Under the pieces are notes generated by a model, which saw nothing but the letters and a program-made list of their open reading frames with translations, searched no databases and had not been told where the DNA came from. From the NCBI RefSeq assembly GCF_014653945.1, contig NZ_BNAU01000003.1, forward strand, positions 310,001 to 374,000: 64,000 bases of DNA, in the 5' to 3' direction. The translations under genes were made by a program, and so were the position numbers. This DNA comes from Amycolatopsis deserti. Lineage in GTDB: Bacteria > Actinomycetota > Actinomycetes > Mycobacteriales > Pseudonocardiaceae. Below are positions 1 through 7,674 of this stretch, piece by piece (positions within the stretch are counted from its first letter, which is position 1; each line of letters begins with the position of its first letter).

Positions 1-2
1 TC

Positions 3-1214
3 GCCCCCGGCCCGGGGGTGACGCTGCTCGGCGGGCCGGGCGCGGTCCTGGACGGCAACCGCGACAACCGGTACGCCATCACCGGACGGGCCGCGAACGT
101 CACCATCCGGCACCTGACGATCCGCAACTTCGTCGCCCCACGGGACGAAGGCGTGGTGAACCACGACTCCGGCGACGGCTGGACCGTCGAGCACAACACC
201 CTGACCCGCAACCGCGGCGCCGCCCTGATGGCCGGCGCGCGCAACCGCATCGCCGGGAACTGCCTGAAGGACAACGGCCAGTACGGCCTCAACGCCTACC
301 AGTCCGGCAACCGCATCACCGGTCTGGTGGTCGAGGGCAACGAGTTCACCGGCAACAACACCGAGGACTGGGAGTCGCAGCTGCCCGGGTGCGGCTGCAC
401 CGGCGCGATGAAGTTCTGGGCGGTGAACGGCGCCGATGTGCGGAACAACTGGATCCACGGCAACCGCGGCACCGCCGTGTGGGCGGACACCAACAACAAC
501 GACTTCCTGATCGAGGGCAACCTCATCGAGGACAACGACGGCACCGGCATCTTCTACGAGATCAGCTACAACGCGGTGATCCGCGGCAACACGCTGCGGA
601 ACAACGCCTGGGCGACCGGCCGCGAGTTCGCCGGTGAACGCGACCCGTTCCCGGTCGGCGCGATCTACCTGTCCGAGACCGACGGTGACGCGCGGATCCC
701 GGCGCGCACCGCGAAGATCGAGGTCACCGGCAACCTGCTGGAGAACAACTGGGGCGGCGTCGTGGGCTGGGCCAACGCGGACCGGTTCTGCAACTCCTCG
801 GCGTCCACCACCTCCGACTGCACGCTGGTCGTCGGACCGGACAACACCTCGGCGTGCTCGCCACCGGCGATCGCCCGCGAGCCGCTGTACACCGACTGCC
901 GGTGGTGGACCTCCGGCCTTGACATCCACGGCAACACGTTCCGCTTCGACCCGGCCGCGGTCGACGGTGGCTGCCCGCCCGAGTTCTGCGGACGGATGGC
1001 GTTGCTGTCGAACTACGGCAGCTCGCCGGACTGGTCGCCGTACCAGGGCGACGTGATCCAGCGGCACATCGTGTTCGAGGCGGGCAACCGGTGGCACGAC
1101 AACACCTACACCGGGCCGTGGCGGTTCACGGTGCCGGACATGAGCACGACGGTGCCGGTCCCGCAGTGGACCGGGGCGCCGTACCACCAGGACGCGGGCA
1201 GCACGTTCGGATGA
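3..1214 (+). CDS. Right-handed parallel beta-helix protein, 5' end outside window
   Basis: The open frame runs in from the left edge, and the first in-window start codon (GTG at 18) lies inside the beta-helix repeats, so the N-terminus is missing. The protein shows successive Asn/Gly-rich coils of the pectate-lyase-like fold: NVTIRHLTIRNF, WTVEHNTLTRNR, NRIAGNCLKDNG, DFLIEGNLIEDND, AVIRGNTLRNN and KIEVTGNLLENN. The C-terminal third is richer in Cys and Trp, as expected for a secreted or surface protein. Such helices bind or cleave polysaccharides; no catalytic residues can be assigned here. Its stop overlaps a possible start of the next gene, so the two are probably co-transcribed. Substrate unknown. 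Confidence 0.8.
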   Translation, partial: APGPGVTLLGGPGAVLDGNRDNRYAITGRAANVTIRHLTIRNFVAPRDEGVVNHDSGDGWTVEHNTLTRNRGAALMAGARNRIAGNCLKDNGQYGLNAYQSGNRITGLVVEGNEFTGNNTEDWESQLPGCGCTGAMKFWAVNGADVRNNWIHGNRGTAVWADTNNNDFLIEGNLIEDNDGTGIFYEISYNAVIRGNTLRNNAWATGREFAGERDPFPVGAIYLSETDGDARIPARTAKIEVTGNLLENNWGGVVGWANADRFCNSSASTTSDCTLVVGPDNTSACSPPAIAREPLYTDCRWWTSGLDIHGNTFRFDPAAVDGGCPPEFCGRMALLSNYGSSPDWSPYQGDVIQRHIVFEAGNRWHDNTYTGPWRFTVPDMSTTVPVPQWTGAPYHQDAGSTFG

Positions 1215-1225
1215 CGGAGGGGCGG

Positions 1226-2353
1226 ATGGGACGCAGGTTGTGCGCGGAGAGCGAGTACCCGGCGGCGCTGCTCGCCGTGGCGGCGTACCGCCTGCCGGGG
1301 AGCGACCGGGCGTTCCCGGCGGAACCGGTGGGCGCCGAGGAGTGGCCGGGGCTGCTCGCGGCGGCGCGGAAGCACCGGATGACCGGGTTGCTGACGGCGG
1401 CGATCACCGCGGGCGCGTTCCCGGCGACCGGTGAGCAGGCGCGCGAGGTGAAGTCCGCGCACGCCACCAACCAGATGCGCGTGCTGGTGCTGGAGCACGA
1501 GCTGCTGCGGATCCTCGACCTGCTGGCCGGGGCACGCATCGAGGCGCGGGTGCTGAAGGGAACGGCCGTCGCGCACCTGGACTACCCCGATCCGGCGCTG
1601 CGGTCGTTCAACGACCTCGACGTGCTGGTGCGGGCCGGGGACATCGACCGGACGGTCGAGGCGCTGCGGACCGCGGGTTTCCAGCGCACGCTCGCCGAGC
1701 CGCGGCCGGGGTTCGACCGGCGGTTCGACAAGGGCATGACGTTGCGCCCGCCCGCCGGGTACGAGCTGGACCTGCACCGCACGTTCGTGCTGGGCCCATG
1801 GGGGCGGCGGGTCGACCTGGACGCGGTGTGGGACGAGGGGCAGGAGTTCACGATCGGCGGCCGGGCGGTGCGGGCGTTGTCGCTGCCGAACCGGTTCCTG
1901 CACGCCTGCTACCACGCCGCCCTCGGCGACTGGCCGCTGCGGCTCGGCTCGCTGCGGGACGTGGCCGAGATGCTGCGGGTGGTGGATCCGGGGCAGGTGC
2001 GGCGGCTGGCCGCGTCGTGGGGTGCGGAGGCGGTGGTGGCCGCCGCGGTGGCCGACACGGTGCGGCTGCTCGGCATCAAGGTGCCGGGCGAGCTGGCCCA
2101 CTGGGCGGTCGCCTACGTGCCGTCTCCCCGGGACGAATCGTGGCTGGGGTTGCACACGACACCGGACAAGACGTTCGCCGCGCAGGCGGTGGCGACGCTG
2201 CGGGTCCTGCCGTGGCGCGACAAGCCCGCGTACCTGCGCGCGCTGGTCTTCCCGGACGCGAGCTACACGGCGGACCGGCACCGTTCGGTGCTGAGCCGGT
2301 TCGGCTACGCCCTGCGCGAGGTGCGGAAGGGTTCGCCCACCGGGCGGCGCTGA
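1226..2353 (+). CDS. Nucleotidyltransferase family protein (PF14907-like)
   Basis: 375 residues. The core matches the uncharacterised nucleotidyltransferase family NTP_transf_5: an LKG motif at about residues 110-112 followed by a metal-site-like NDLDVL at about 129-134, then a conserved DLHR stretch. I chose the ATG at 1226 because GGAGG (1216-1220) sits 5 bases upstream; an in-frame ATG at 1211 would overlap the upstream TGA but has no ribosome-binding site. Members of this family occur in exopolysaccharide loci and in some lasso-peptide loci; the pseudomycoidin homologue PsmN modifies the phosphate placed on the peptide's C-terminal Ser. The HPr-kinase-like gene at 7657-8574 makes a similar role plausible here, but the gene is 2 kb from the nearest lasso biosynthetic gene, so this is inference. 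Confidence 0.75.
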   Translation: MGRRLCAESEYPAALLAVAAYRLPGSDRAFPAEPVGAEEWPGLLAAARKHRMTGLLTAAITAGAFPATGEQAREVKSAHATNQMRVLVLEHELLRILDLLAGARIEARVLKGTAVAHLDYPDPALRSFNDLDVLVRAGDIDRTVEALRTAGFQRTLAEPRPGFDRRFDKGMTLRPPAGYELDLHRTFVLGPWGRRVDLDAVWDEGQEFTIGGRAVRALSLPNRFLHACYHAALGDWPLRLGSLRDVAEMLRVVDPGQVRRLAASWGAEAVVAAAVADTVRLLGIKVPGELAHWAVAYVPSPRDESWLGLHTTPDKTFAAQAVATLRVLPWRDKPAYLRALVFPDASYTADRHRSVLSRFGYALREVRKGSPTGRR

Positions 2354-2359
2354 GCCGGG

Positions 2360-3298
2360 TCAGCGCCGCAGCTCGGCGACCAGCAGGTTCGAGTCGTTCC
2401 CCACCAGGTTGGCGCCGTTGGTCACGTACACCCGGTGCCCCCGCACGACGACGGCCGTCGTCCCCTGCATGCCGTCCGCGGCGTCCAGCAGGGTGTCGTG
2501 GGAACCGTCCGCGCCCACCCGCACGAGCTCACTCGCCTGGTTGATCGCGGCGAGGATCTCGTCGCCCCGGCCGGTGAAGTCGAAGTCGTCGATGCCGGCC
2601 AGCCCCGTGGCCCGGACCTCGGCGCGGCCGCCGGTCACCGGGATGCGGACGATGGTGCCCCGGTCGGAGTTGCTCGCCCACACGGCACCGTCGTGGATCT
2701 TCAGGCCGTTGGCGCCGAAGAAGCCGTCCGGCGCCAGAGCCGGGTCAGCCGACCACACCGACGCCGCGCCGCCCCGCAGCGGGGCTTGCCAGATGCGCCC
2801 GTCGGCGGAATCGGTGACGAGGACGCGGTCGCGGTCGATGACCAGCGCGTTCGGCATGGTGTCGGCGGGCAGCGGCACGACGAGCCGAGGCTCGCCGGAG
2901 CGGCCCAGCCGCCAGATCCCGGTCAGCGCGCCCTGTCCGGCGGAGTAGAGGAAGTACACGTCGCCGCTGCCCGACCGGGCGACCCCGGTGACCACGGGGG
3001 CCCCGACGACCGGGGTGGTGCCGCCGCCACCTGGCGGCAGCGGCATGGTGACCAGCACCTGGACGGCCCCGTCCGGCGCGACCCGCACCACCTGGCGGGC
3101 CGGGATCATGCCGATCACCGCGCCACCGCCGGGTTGCGGGGCGATGCTCTCGGCGGCCTGGCCCGCGGCGCGGTCGAAGTGGGCGAGCACGCGCACGTCC
3201 GCCAGGCGGCTGGGGCCCGGGTGCGCCCGCGCGGTGGCCGGGGCGCCCGCGACGAGCAGAACGGCGGCGAGCAGGGCGGCGGTCCGGTGGGCGGTCAT
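2360..3298 (-). CDS. Secreted SMP-30/gluconolactonase-like beta-propeller protein
   Basis: 312 residues, starting at ATG 3298, whose codon overlaps the stop of the regulator upstream (ATGA, 3295-3298). A longer open frame exists upstream but reads through the regulator in another frame. A signal peptide is evident: MTAHR, then a hydrophobic Ala/Leu/Val segment ending near ATARAHP. The rest has six-bladed propeller repeats with blade motifs such as GDVYFLYS, DRVLVTDSADGRIW, GAVWASNSDRGTIVRIP and HRVYVTNGANL. Proteins of this type are lactonases or ligand-binding propellers; the catalytic metal ligands cannot be assigned from sequence alone. Co-translation with an XRE regulator suggests a small two-gene operon. 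Its link to the lasso locus is only positional. Confidence 0.7.
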   Translation of the reverse strand: MTAHRTAALLAAVLLVAGAPATARAHPGPSRLADVRVLAHFDRAAGQAAESIAPQPGGGAVIGMIPARQVVRVAPDGAVQVLVTMPLPPGGGGTTPVVGAPVVTGVARSGSGDVYFLYSAGQGALTGIWRLGRSGEPRLVVPLPADTMPNALVIDRDRVLVTDSADGRIWQAPLRGGAASVWSADPALAPDGFFGANGLKIHDGAVWASNSDRGTIVRIPVTGGRAEVRATGLAGIDDFDFTGRGDEILAAINQASELVRVGADGSHDTLLDAADGMQGTTAVVVRGHRVYVTNGANLVGNDSNLLVAELRR

Positions 3299-4146
3299 GC
3301 TTCTCCTTCGGTGGTGAAGGTCTCCTGGCCGAGCACGGCCAGCAGCTCCAGCTGCGACACCGCGGCGCTGCCCGGCGCGGGTGAGTACACGATCAGGCGC
3401 TGGTCCTGCCGGGCCGTCGCCAGGACGTCGAAGTCCAGTTCGATGAGCCCGACCGCGGGGTGCCGGATGCGTTTGCGGTCGCTGCGACGGACCGCCACGT
3501 CGTGCCGGTCCCAGAGCCCGGCGAACTCCGCGCTCGCCGCGCGCAACGCCTCGACCAGCTCGCCCGCCGCGCGGTCGGCCGGCCGGGCCGCGAGGGTCGC
3601 CCGCAGGTCCGCCACCTGCGCCTGGCTCTCGTGCTCGTGGTCCTCGGCCGGATGACGCTCGCGCATCGCCGGATCGGTGAACCACCGGTAGGTGCAGCTG
3701 CGGGCGAGGCCGCGGAACCGGGTCTGCTCCCCCAGCAGCGCGTCCGCCATGGCGTTCTGGGCGAGGACGATGTTCAGGTCGGAGGCGATCAGGGCGGGCA
3801 GGCCCGTCACCCCGTCCAGCAGCCGGAGGAGGCCGCGGCTGACGTGCTCGTCACCACCGGCGCACGGCGGAGCGTGGTGACCGGCGAGGCGGAACAGGTG
3901 GTCGCGTTCGTCGGTCGTCAGCCGCAGCGCACGGGCCAGCGCCGCGAGCACCGTGACCGATGGTTGCGGGCCGCGGCCCTGTTCGACCCTGGCGTAGTAG
4001 TCCGGTGACATGCCGGCGAGCTGGGCCACCTCGAAGCGCCGCAGCCCCGGCCTCCGGCGTCGCCCGCCCGCCGGGACACCGACGTCCGCCGGCTGGAGCA
4101 GCGCCCGCCGGCGCCGGAGGAATTCCGCGAGTTCGTCCCGTGCCAC
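3295..4146 (-). CDS. XRE-family regulator with MmyB-like ligand domain
   Basis: 283 residues. The N-terminal half has a Cro/CI-type helix-turn-helix at about residues 30-75 (FEVAQLAGMSPDYYARVEQGR, followed by PSVTVLAALARAL). The C-terminal half matches the MmyB ligand-binding domain of actinobacterial regulators (LNIVLAQNAMADALLG, ARSCTYRWFTDPAMRE, RIRHPAVGLIELDFDVL). Such proteins usually control adjacent genes and may respond to a small hydrophobic ligand. The gene ends in an ATGA overlap with the SMP-30-like gene and begins 52 bases past the end of the lasso cyclase gene on the same strand, so it may be read from the precursor promoter as well as from its own. Confidence 0.85.
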   Translation of the reverse strand: MARDELAEFLRRRRALLQPADVGVPAGGRRRRPGLRRFEVAQLAGMSPDYYARVEQGRGPQPSVTVLAALARALRLTTDERDHLFRLAGHHAPPCAGGDEHVSRGLLRLLDGVTGLPALIASDLNIVLAQNAMADALLGEQTRFRGLARSCTYRWFTDPAMRERHPAEDHEHESQAQVADLRATLAARPADRAAGELVEALRAASAEFAGLWDRHDVAVRRSDRKRIRHPAVGLIELDFDVLATARQDQRLIVYSPAPGSAAVSQLELLAVLGQETFTTEGEA

Positions 4147-4198
4147 GCCCCCAGCATGATCCTCTGCCGGCGGGACAACCAGGACTCGTCGATACCAC

Positions 4199-5329
4199 CT
4201 AACCGCTGGTCGCCAGCCACGCCTGCTGCAGCAGCGTCATCGACGGCGCGTGCGGGCTCGGCGAGAGCCAGTTGTCCCGCAGCGCCTCGGCGTCCACCAG
4301 CTCAGCGTCCACCCCGCGACCGGTCCACTCGCGCGCGAAGGCGCGTGTCCGTTCCGTGAAGACCGCCCCCGTGAAGTCCGCCTTCGTCGTGCGTTCCAGG
4401 ACTTCGCGGGGCAGCAGGTCGCCGAAGACGTCGCGCATCGTGGCCGTCCGGCCGCTCCACCCCCAGAACCCGGCGGCCCGCGCGATCGCCGCCACGAAGT
4501 CCGGCTCGGCGAACGTCTGCACGTACCGGCAGTCCAGTTCGGACCCCAGCGCGCGCACCGTCCGGTAGCCCAGCCGCGCGCAGCGTCGCGTCGTGAACTG
4601 CCACGCGTGGCGGCCGGCGTGCAGCTCGTACGCCGCCGCGTCCGCCGCGTCCCGTTCGGCGAGCACCTCCTCCGCCGCGGGCCGCAGCCACGGGCGCCGG
4701 TACCGGGCGCGCAGCACGGCCCGCCGCCGCACGGACGCGGGCGCCAGCGCGCGCACCGCGTCGGTGAACACCCGGGCCGGCACCCGCCCGCGTGCCTTGA
4801 GCACCTTGGTCAGCGGCGTGATCCGCTTCAGCCCGAACACCTCGTCGCCGCCCTCGCCGGTCAGCAGCACGCCACCGCGAGCCGCGTCCATCATCCGCCA
4901 GGTCGGCGCGAAGTTCGGCGGCCACACCAGCCCGTGCCGCCGCAGCACCGCGGTCGCGATCGGGCCGACCGGATCATGCTCGTCGTCCACGGTCAGCACG
5001 ATGCGTTCGGTGATCCCGAGGTGCGCGAGCACGGCGTCCTGCCACGCGGATTCGTCCGACCCGGGCGCCGCCGGGTAGCGCAGCGTGATCGGCACCGGCA
5101 GGGGCAGTCCTTCGCGCCGGGCCAGTGACACCGCCGCGGCCAGCAGCGCGGAGGAGTCGCGGCCGCCGGAAAAGGCGACCAGGCAGGGTGTCCGCGTCAG
5201 GTGCCCGAGCAGGATCCGGTCGAGCACCCGCCGCGGCTCGCCGGGATCGCCCAGCGGCAACGGGACGAGGTCGTACCCGTTGATCCAGCCGCCCGCGATC
5301 TCCAGTCGGTCCATTGTGTACAGGGCCAC
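4199..5329 (-). CDS. Lasso macrolactam synthetase C1, synthetase domain only
   Basis: 376 residues with an asparagine-synthetase-type ATP pyrophosphatase domain. The PP-loop SGGRDS is at residues 54-59 and the second ATP/Mg motif GEGGDE at 158-163. Lasso C proteins use this fold to adenylate the side chain of a ring Asp/Glu and close the macrolactam on the core N-terminus. The usual C protein is about 500-600 residues with an N-terminal Ntn glutaminase-like domain; here fewer than 50 residues precede the PP-loop, so that domain is absent. The start is GTG 5329 or ATG 5314; neither has a strong ribosome-binding site. It lies directly downstream of both precursor genes behind a strong hairpin (5369-5408). 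A second, diverged copy is at 8993-10111. Confidence 0.8.
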   Translation of the reverse strand: MALYTMDRLEIAGGWINGYDLVPLPLGDPGEPRRVLDRILLGHLTRTPCLVAFSGGRDSSALLAAAVSLARREGLPLPVPITLRYPAAPGSDESAWQDAVLAHLGITERIVLTVDDEHDPVGPIATAVLRRHGLVWPPNFAPTWRMMDAARGGVLLTGEGGDEVFGLKRITPLTKVLKARGRVPARVFTDAVRALAPASVRRRAVLRARYRRPWLRPAAEEVLAERDAADAAAYELHAGRHAWQFTTRRCARLGYRTVRALGSELDCRYVQTFAEPDFVAAIARAAGFWGWSGRTATMRDVFGDLLPREVLERTTKADFTGAVFTERTRAFAREWTGRGVDAELVDAEALRDNWLSPSPHAPSMTLLQQAWLATSG

Positions 5330-5368
5330 GGGGTGCTCACTTTCGGACAGTCGGCGGACGGGGACAGG

Positions 5369-5408
5369 CGGTCACGGGACCGGCGGCAGCGCGCCGGCCC
5401 CGTGACCG
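5369..5408 (-). terminator. Strong stem-loop between lasso precursors and cyclase C1
   Basis: CGGTCACGGG (5369-5378) pairs perfectly with CCCGTGACCG (5399-5408). After one A/C mismatch the stem continues with CCGGC (5380-5384) against GCCGG (5393-5397), giving 15 pairs around an 8-base loop. There is no T-tract on either strand. It lies in the 87-base gap after the second precursor gene. Its position fits a leaky terminator or 3' stabiliser that keeps precursor mRNA more abundant than enzyme mRNA, an inference from the general layout of RiPP operons. Confidence 0.6.
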
Positions 5409-5416
5409 GTGAATCG

Positions 5417-5557
5417 TCATGAGTACGTGTCGTTGTCGCCGAGAATCGGCAATGCCCACGTGAGGTTGTCCGGCGCCTGACCGAACAGGTTCGCCTGTGT
5501 CAAGTCCGTCACCGAACCCAATAGGGTGATTTCCGGGGTCGCATACGGTTCGCGCAT
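5417..5557 (-). CDS. Lasso peptide precursor A2 (Ala1 core)
   Basis: 46 residues, too short for ordinary gene calling. ATG 5557 is preceded by a strong GGAGGTGA ribosome-binding site. The leader (1-21) carries the conserved lasso signature: Tyr5, Pro8, Ile10, Gly14 and the penultimate Thr20. The predicted core begins at Ala22 with ANLFGQAPD, placing Asp at core position 9 for a nine-residue macrolactam ring. The tail includes NLTWALPILG and ends DNDTYS, giving a 25-residue core with C-terminal Ser. Ala as ring residue 1 is less usual than Gly. Leader residues align position for position with the neighbouring precursor at 5602-5739 although the cores differ. Its stop is followed by a strong stem-loop and then cyclase C1. 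Confidence 0.85.
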   Translation of the reverse strand: MREPYATPEITLLGSVTDLTQANLFGQAPDNLTWALPILGDNDTYS

Positions 5558-5601
5558 GTGTTCACCTCCCCCCGCTACTGGCAGGGATGGGAAAACCGGG
5601 G

Positions 5602-5739
5602 TCAGGAAAACGTCAGATCTCCGAAGAGGCTACCGGCAGCGAAATCGGCGTCGAGCCGGGATCCCGACGACTGACCGAGCGTGAGCTCGGACAACGTGCC
5701 GATGTCCTCGATGCCCGGCGCGGCGTACTCTTTCTTCAT
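5602..5739 (-). CDS. Lasso peptide precursor A1 (Gly1 core)
   Basis: 45 residues. ATG 5739 has a clear AAAGGAG ribosome-binding site 5 bases upstream. A much longer open frame through this start was rejected because it runs antisense through the exporter gene. The leader (1-21) has Tyr5, Pro8, Ile10, Gly14 and Thr20, the YxxP...G...T signature read by the RRE protein and the leader peptidase. The core starts at Gly22 with GQSSGSRLD, so Asp falls at core position 9 (Asp at 11 is an alternative). The tail runs through ADFAAGSLFG and ends DLTFS, giving 24 residues with a C-terminal Ser. It is the first gene of the operon A1-A2-C1, read away from the exporter. Confidence 0.88.
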   Translation of the reverse strand: MKKEYAAPGIEDIGTLSELTLGQSSGSRLDADFAAGSLFGDLTFS

Positions 5740-5907
5740 ATCGCTCCTTTCCGTTACTCGTCGACGAAGGAGAGCCGAAGGACCTCGACCGGGATTCGCC
5801 TGAATGCTCCACGCCGTTACAACCGCTCGCCGAATGTGCTGGTGAAGTTGTCCAACCGGTACCGGAACAATTCCGGGAATTCGTTTTCCCGGCGGTAGGA
5901 TCCGACG
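5740..5907. promoter_or_regulatory. Divergent promoter region of the lasso locus
   Basis: 168 bases between precursor A1 (minus) and the exporter (plus). It is visibly less GC-rich than its surroundings, as expected for promoters. It contains a perfect inverted repeat CCGGAA-CAA-TTCCGG at 5862-5876, close to the exporter start, which could be an operator. I cannot assign -35/-10 boxes with confidence on either strand. The exporter's ribosome-binding site (GTAGGA, 5895-5900) is at the right end. Confidence 0.5.
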
Positions 5908-7674
5908 GTGGGGATCAGAAGCGTCGCGGCCACGCCGCGGTTGATCACGGCCGCGGCGCGCGAGGTCGCGGCGGCCGACCGGTTCGGCACCGCAACCGCG
6001 GCGGTCTACCAGATCGTCGGCGCTGTCGGCGCGCTCGGCGTCGTCGCGGCGAGCAAGCTCACCTTCGACGCGTTGCTGCAACCGGATCACGCCCGCTTCG
6101 GCCTCACCGTTTCGTTGCTGGCACTGGCGTTCACGACCGCACTGTCCGGTTCGGTCACCGCCCTGCAGACCCAGCAGCACCGGTTGCTCGGCGAACGCGT
6201 GTCGCAACGGGTCTGGGACCGCGTGCTGGACACCACCGCGCGCGCGGACCTGGTGACCTACGAGTCCGCCGGCTTCGCCACGTCGCTGGAACGCGTCCAG
6301 CAGAACGCGCTGACCCGCCCGTTCGCCGTGACCACCGCGCTGCTCGGGCTGACCGGGAGCCTGCTCGGGGTCGTCACGATGTCGGCGGTGCTGATCGGGG
6401 TCGAGCCGCTGCTGGTGCCGATCCTGCTCGCCGCCGGGCTGCCCGCGGTGCTGCTCGCGCGGTGGGCCAGCCGCACCGAGTTCGCGTTCGCCCACCGGCT
6501 CACGCCGCTGTTCCGCCGCCGCAACTACCTGCGGCAACTGCTCACCCAGCGCCCGTACGCGGCCGAGCTGCGCGCGTTCCACTCGACGAAGCCGTTGCGG
6601 GCGCGGCACGGCGAGCTGAACGCCGGGATCAACGGAGCGCTGCGGCAGCAGGTCCGGCGCCGCCAGGTGATCGCCGGGCTCACCACGGTCGGCGTCGCCC
6701 TGTCGCTGACCGCCGCGCTGCTGGCGATCATCGGGCTGGTGCGCAGCGGCCGGATCGACCTGCCCGCGGCGGGCGCCGCCGCGATCGCGGTGCGGTTGCT
6801 GAGCAGCCAGCTCGGCACCTTGTTCACCTCGATCGGCGGGCTGCTCGAATCGGCGCCGTTCCTGGCCGACCTGGAACGGTTCGTCGCGTCGGCCCCGCGT
6901 TCGGCGGCCGCCGGGGCGAAGCGGCCGTTGCGGCAGGGCGTCGTGTTGCGGGACATCAGCTTCCGCTACCCCGAGCAGGAGCGGCCCGCGGTCGACTCGG
7001 TGGACATCGAGATCGGCGCGGGCGAGGTGGTCGCGCTGGTCGGCGAGAACGGCTCCGGCAAGACGACGCTGGCCAAGATCGTCGCCGGGCTCTACGACCC
7101 GGACCTTGGCACGCGCCGCTGGGACGGCACGGACGCCCCGGCGGCCGACATCCGCGCGTCGGTGACGGTGATCTTCCAGGACTTCGTGCGCTACCAGATG
7201 ACGTTGCGCGACAACATCACGATCAGCGACGGCGACCGCCCCGCCGACGAGGAGTCGGTGCACGACGCGGCCCGGCGCGCGGGCGTGCTCGGCGTGACGC
7301 GCGAGCTGCCGCACGGCCTGGACACGATGCTCGGCCGGGACCTGGACGAGGGTTTCGACCTCTCCGGCGGGCAGTGGCAGCGGGTGGCGCTGGCGCGGGC
7401 GCTCTACCGGGACACGTCGCTGGTGGTGCTGGACGAACCGGCCGCGGCGCTCGACCCGCGCGCCGAGCACGAACTGTTCACCGACGTCCGGGCGATGCTC
7501 GGCGGGCGCGCCGCGCTGCTGATCTCGCACCGCTTCTCCAGCACCCGGATGGCCGACCGGATCTACGTGCTCGACGCGGGCCGCGTGGTGGAGTGCGGCA
7601 CGCACGACGAGCTGATGGCCCGCGCCGGCCAGTACGCCGAGCTGTACCGCCTCCAGTCAGCGGCCTACCGCTGA
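5908..7674 (+). CDS. Lasso peptide ABC exporter (fused membrane and ATPase domains)
   Basis: 588 residues. The N-terminal half (about 1-330) is a transmembrane exporter domain with several hydrophobic segments. The C-terminal half is an ABC ATPase: Walker A GENGSGKT near residue 379, Q-loop region VIFQDFVRYQMT, signature LSGGQWQR near 485, Walker B LVVLDEPAAALD and H-loop LISHRFSS. It matches the D component of lasso loci, which exports mature peptide and confers self-immunity. The start is GTG 5908 with GTAGGA 7 bases upstream. It is divergent from the precursor operon and its last 18 bases overlap the convergent kinase gene, which supports one compact locus. Confidence 0.88.
   Translation: MGIRSVAATPRLITAAAREVAAADRFGTATAAVYQIVGAVGALGVVAASKLTFDALLQPDHARFGLTVSLLALAFTTALSGSVTALQTQQHRLLGERVSQRVWDRVLDTTARADLVTYESAGFATSLERVQQNALTRPFAVTTALLGLTGSLLGVVTMSAVLIGVEPLLVPILLAAGLPAVLLARWASRTEFAFAHRLTPLFRRRNYLRQLLTQRPYAAELRAFHSTKPLRARHGELNAGINGALRQQVRRRQVIAGLTTVGVALSLTAALLAIIGLVRSGRIDLPAAGAAAIAVRLLSSQLGTLFTSIGGLLESAPFLADLERFVASAPRSAAAGAKRPLRQGVVLRDISFRYPEQERPAVDSVDIEIGAGEVVALVGENGSGKTTLAKIVAGLYDPDLGTRRWDGTDAPAADIRASVTVIFQDFVRYQMTLRDNITISDGDRPADEESVHDAARRAGVLGVTRELPHGLDTMLGRDLDEGFDLSGGQWQRVALARALYRDTSLVVLDEPAAALDPRAEHELFTDVRAMLGGRAALLISHRFSSTRMADRIYVLDAGRVVECGTHDELMARAGQYAELYRLQSAAYR

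Noticed and set aside
5602-7605. 667-codon open frame ending in precursor A1
   Set aside because: All but the last 45 codons are antisense to the ABC exporter; a strong ribosome-binding site marks the true start at 5739.
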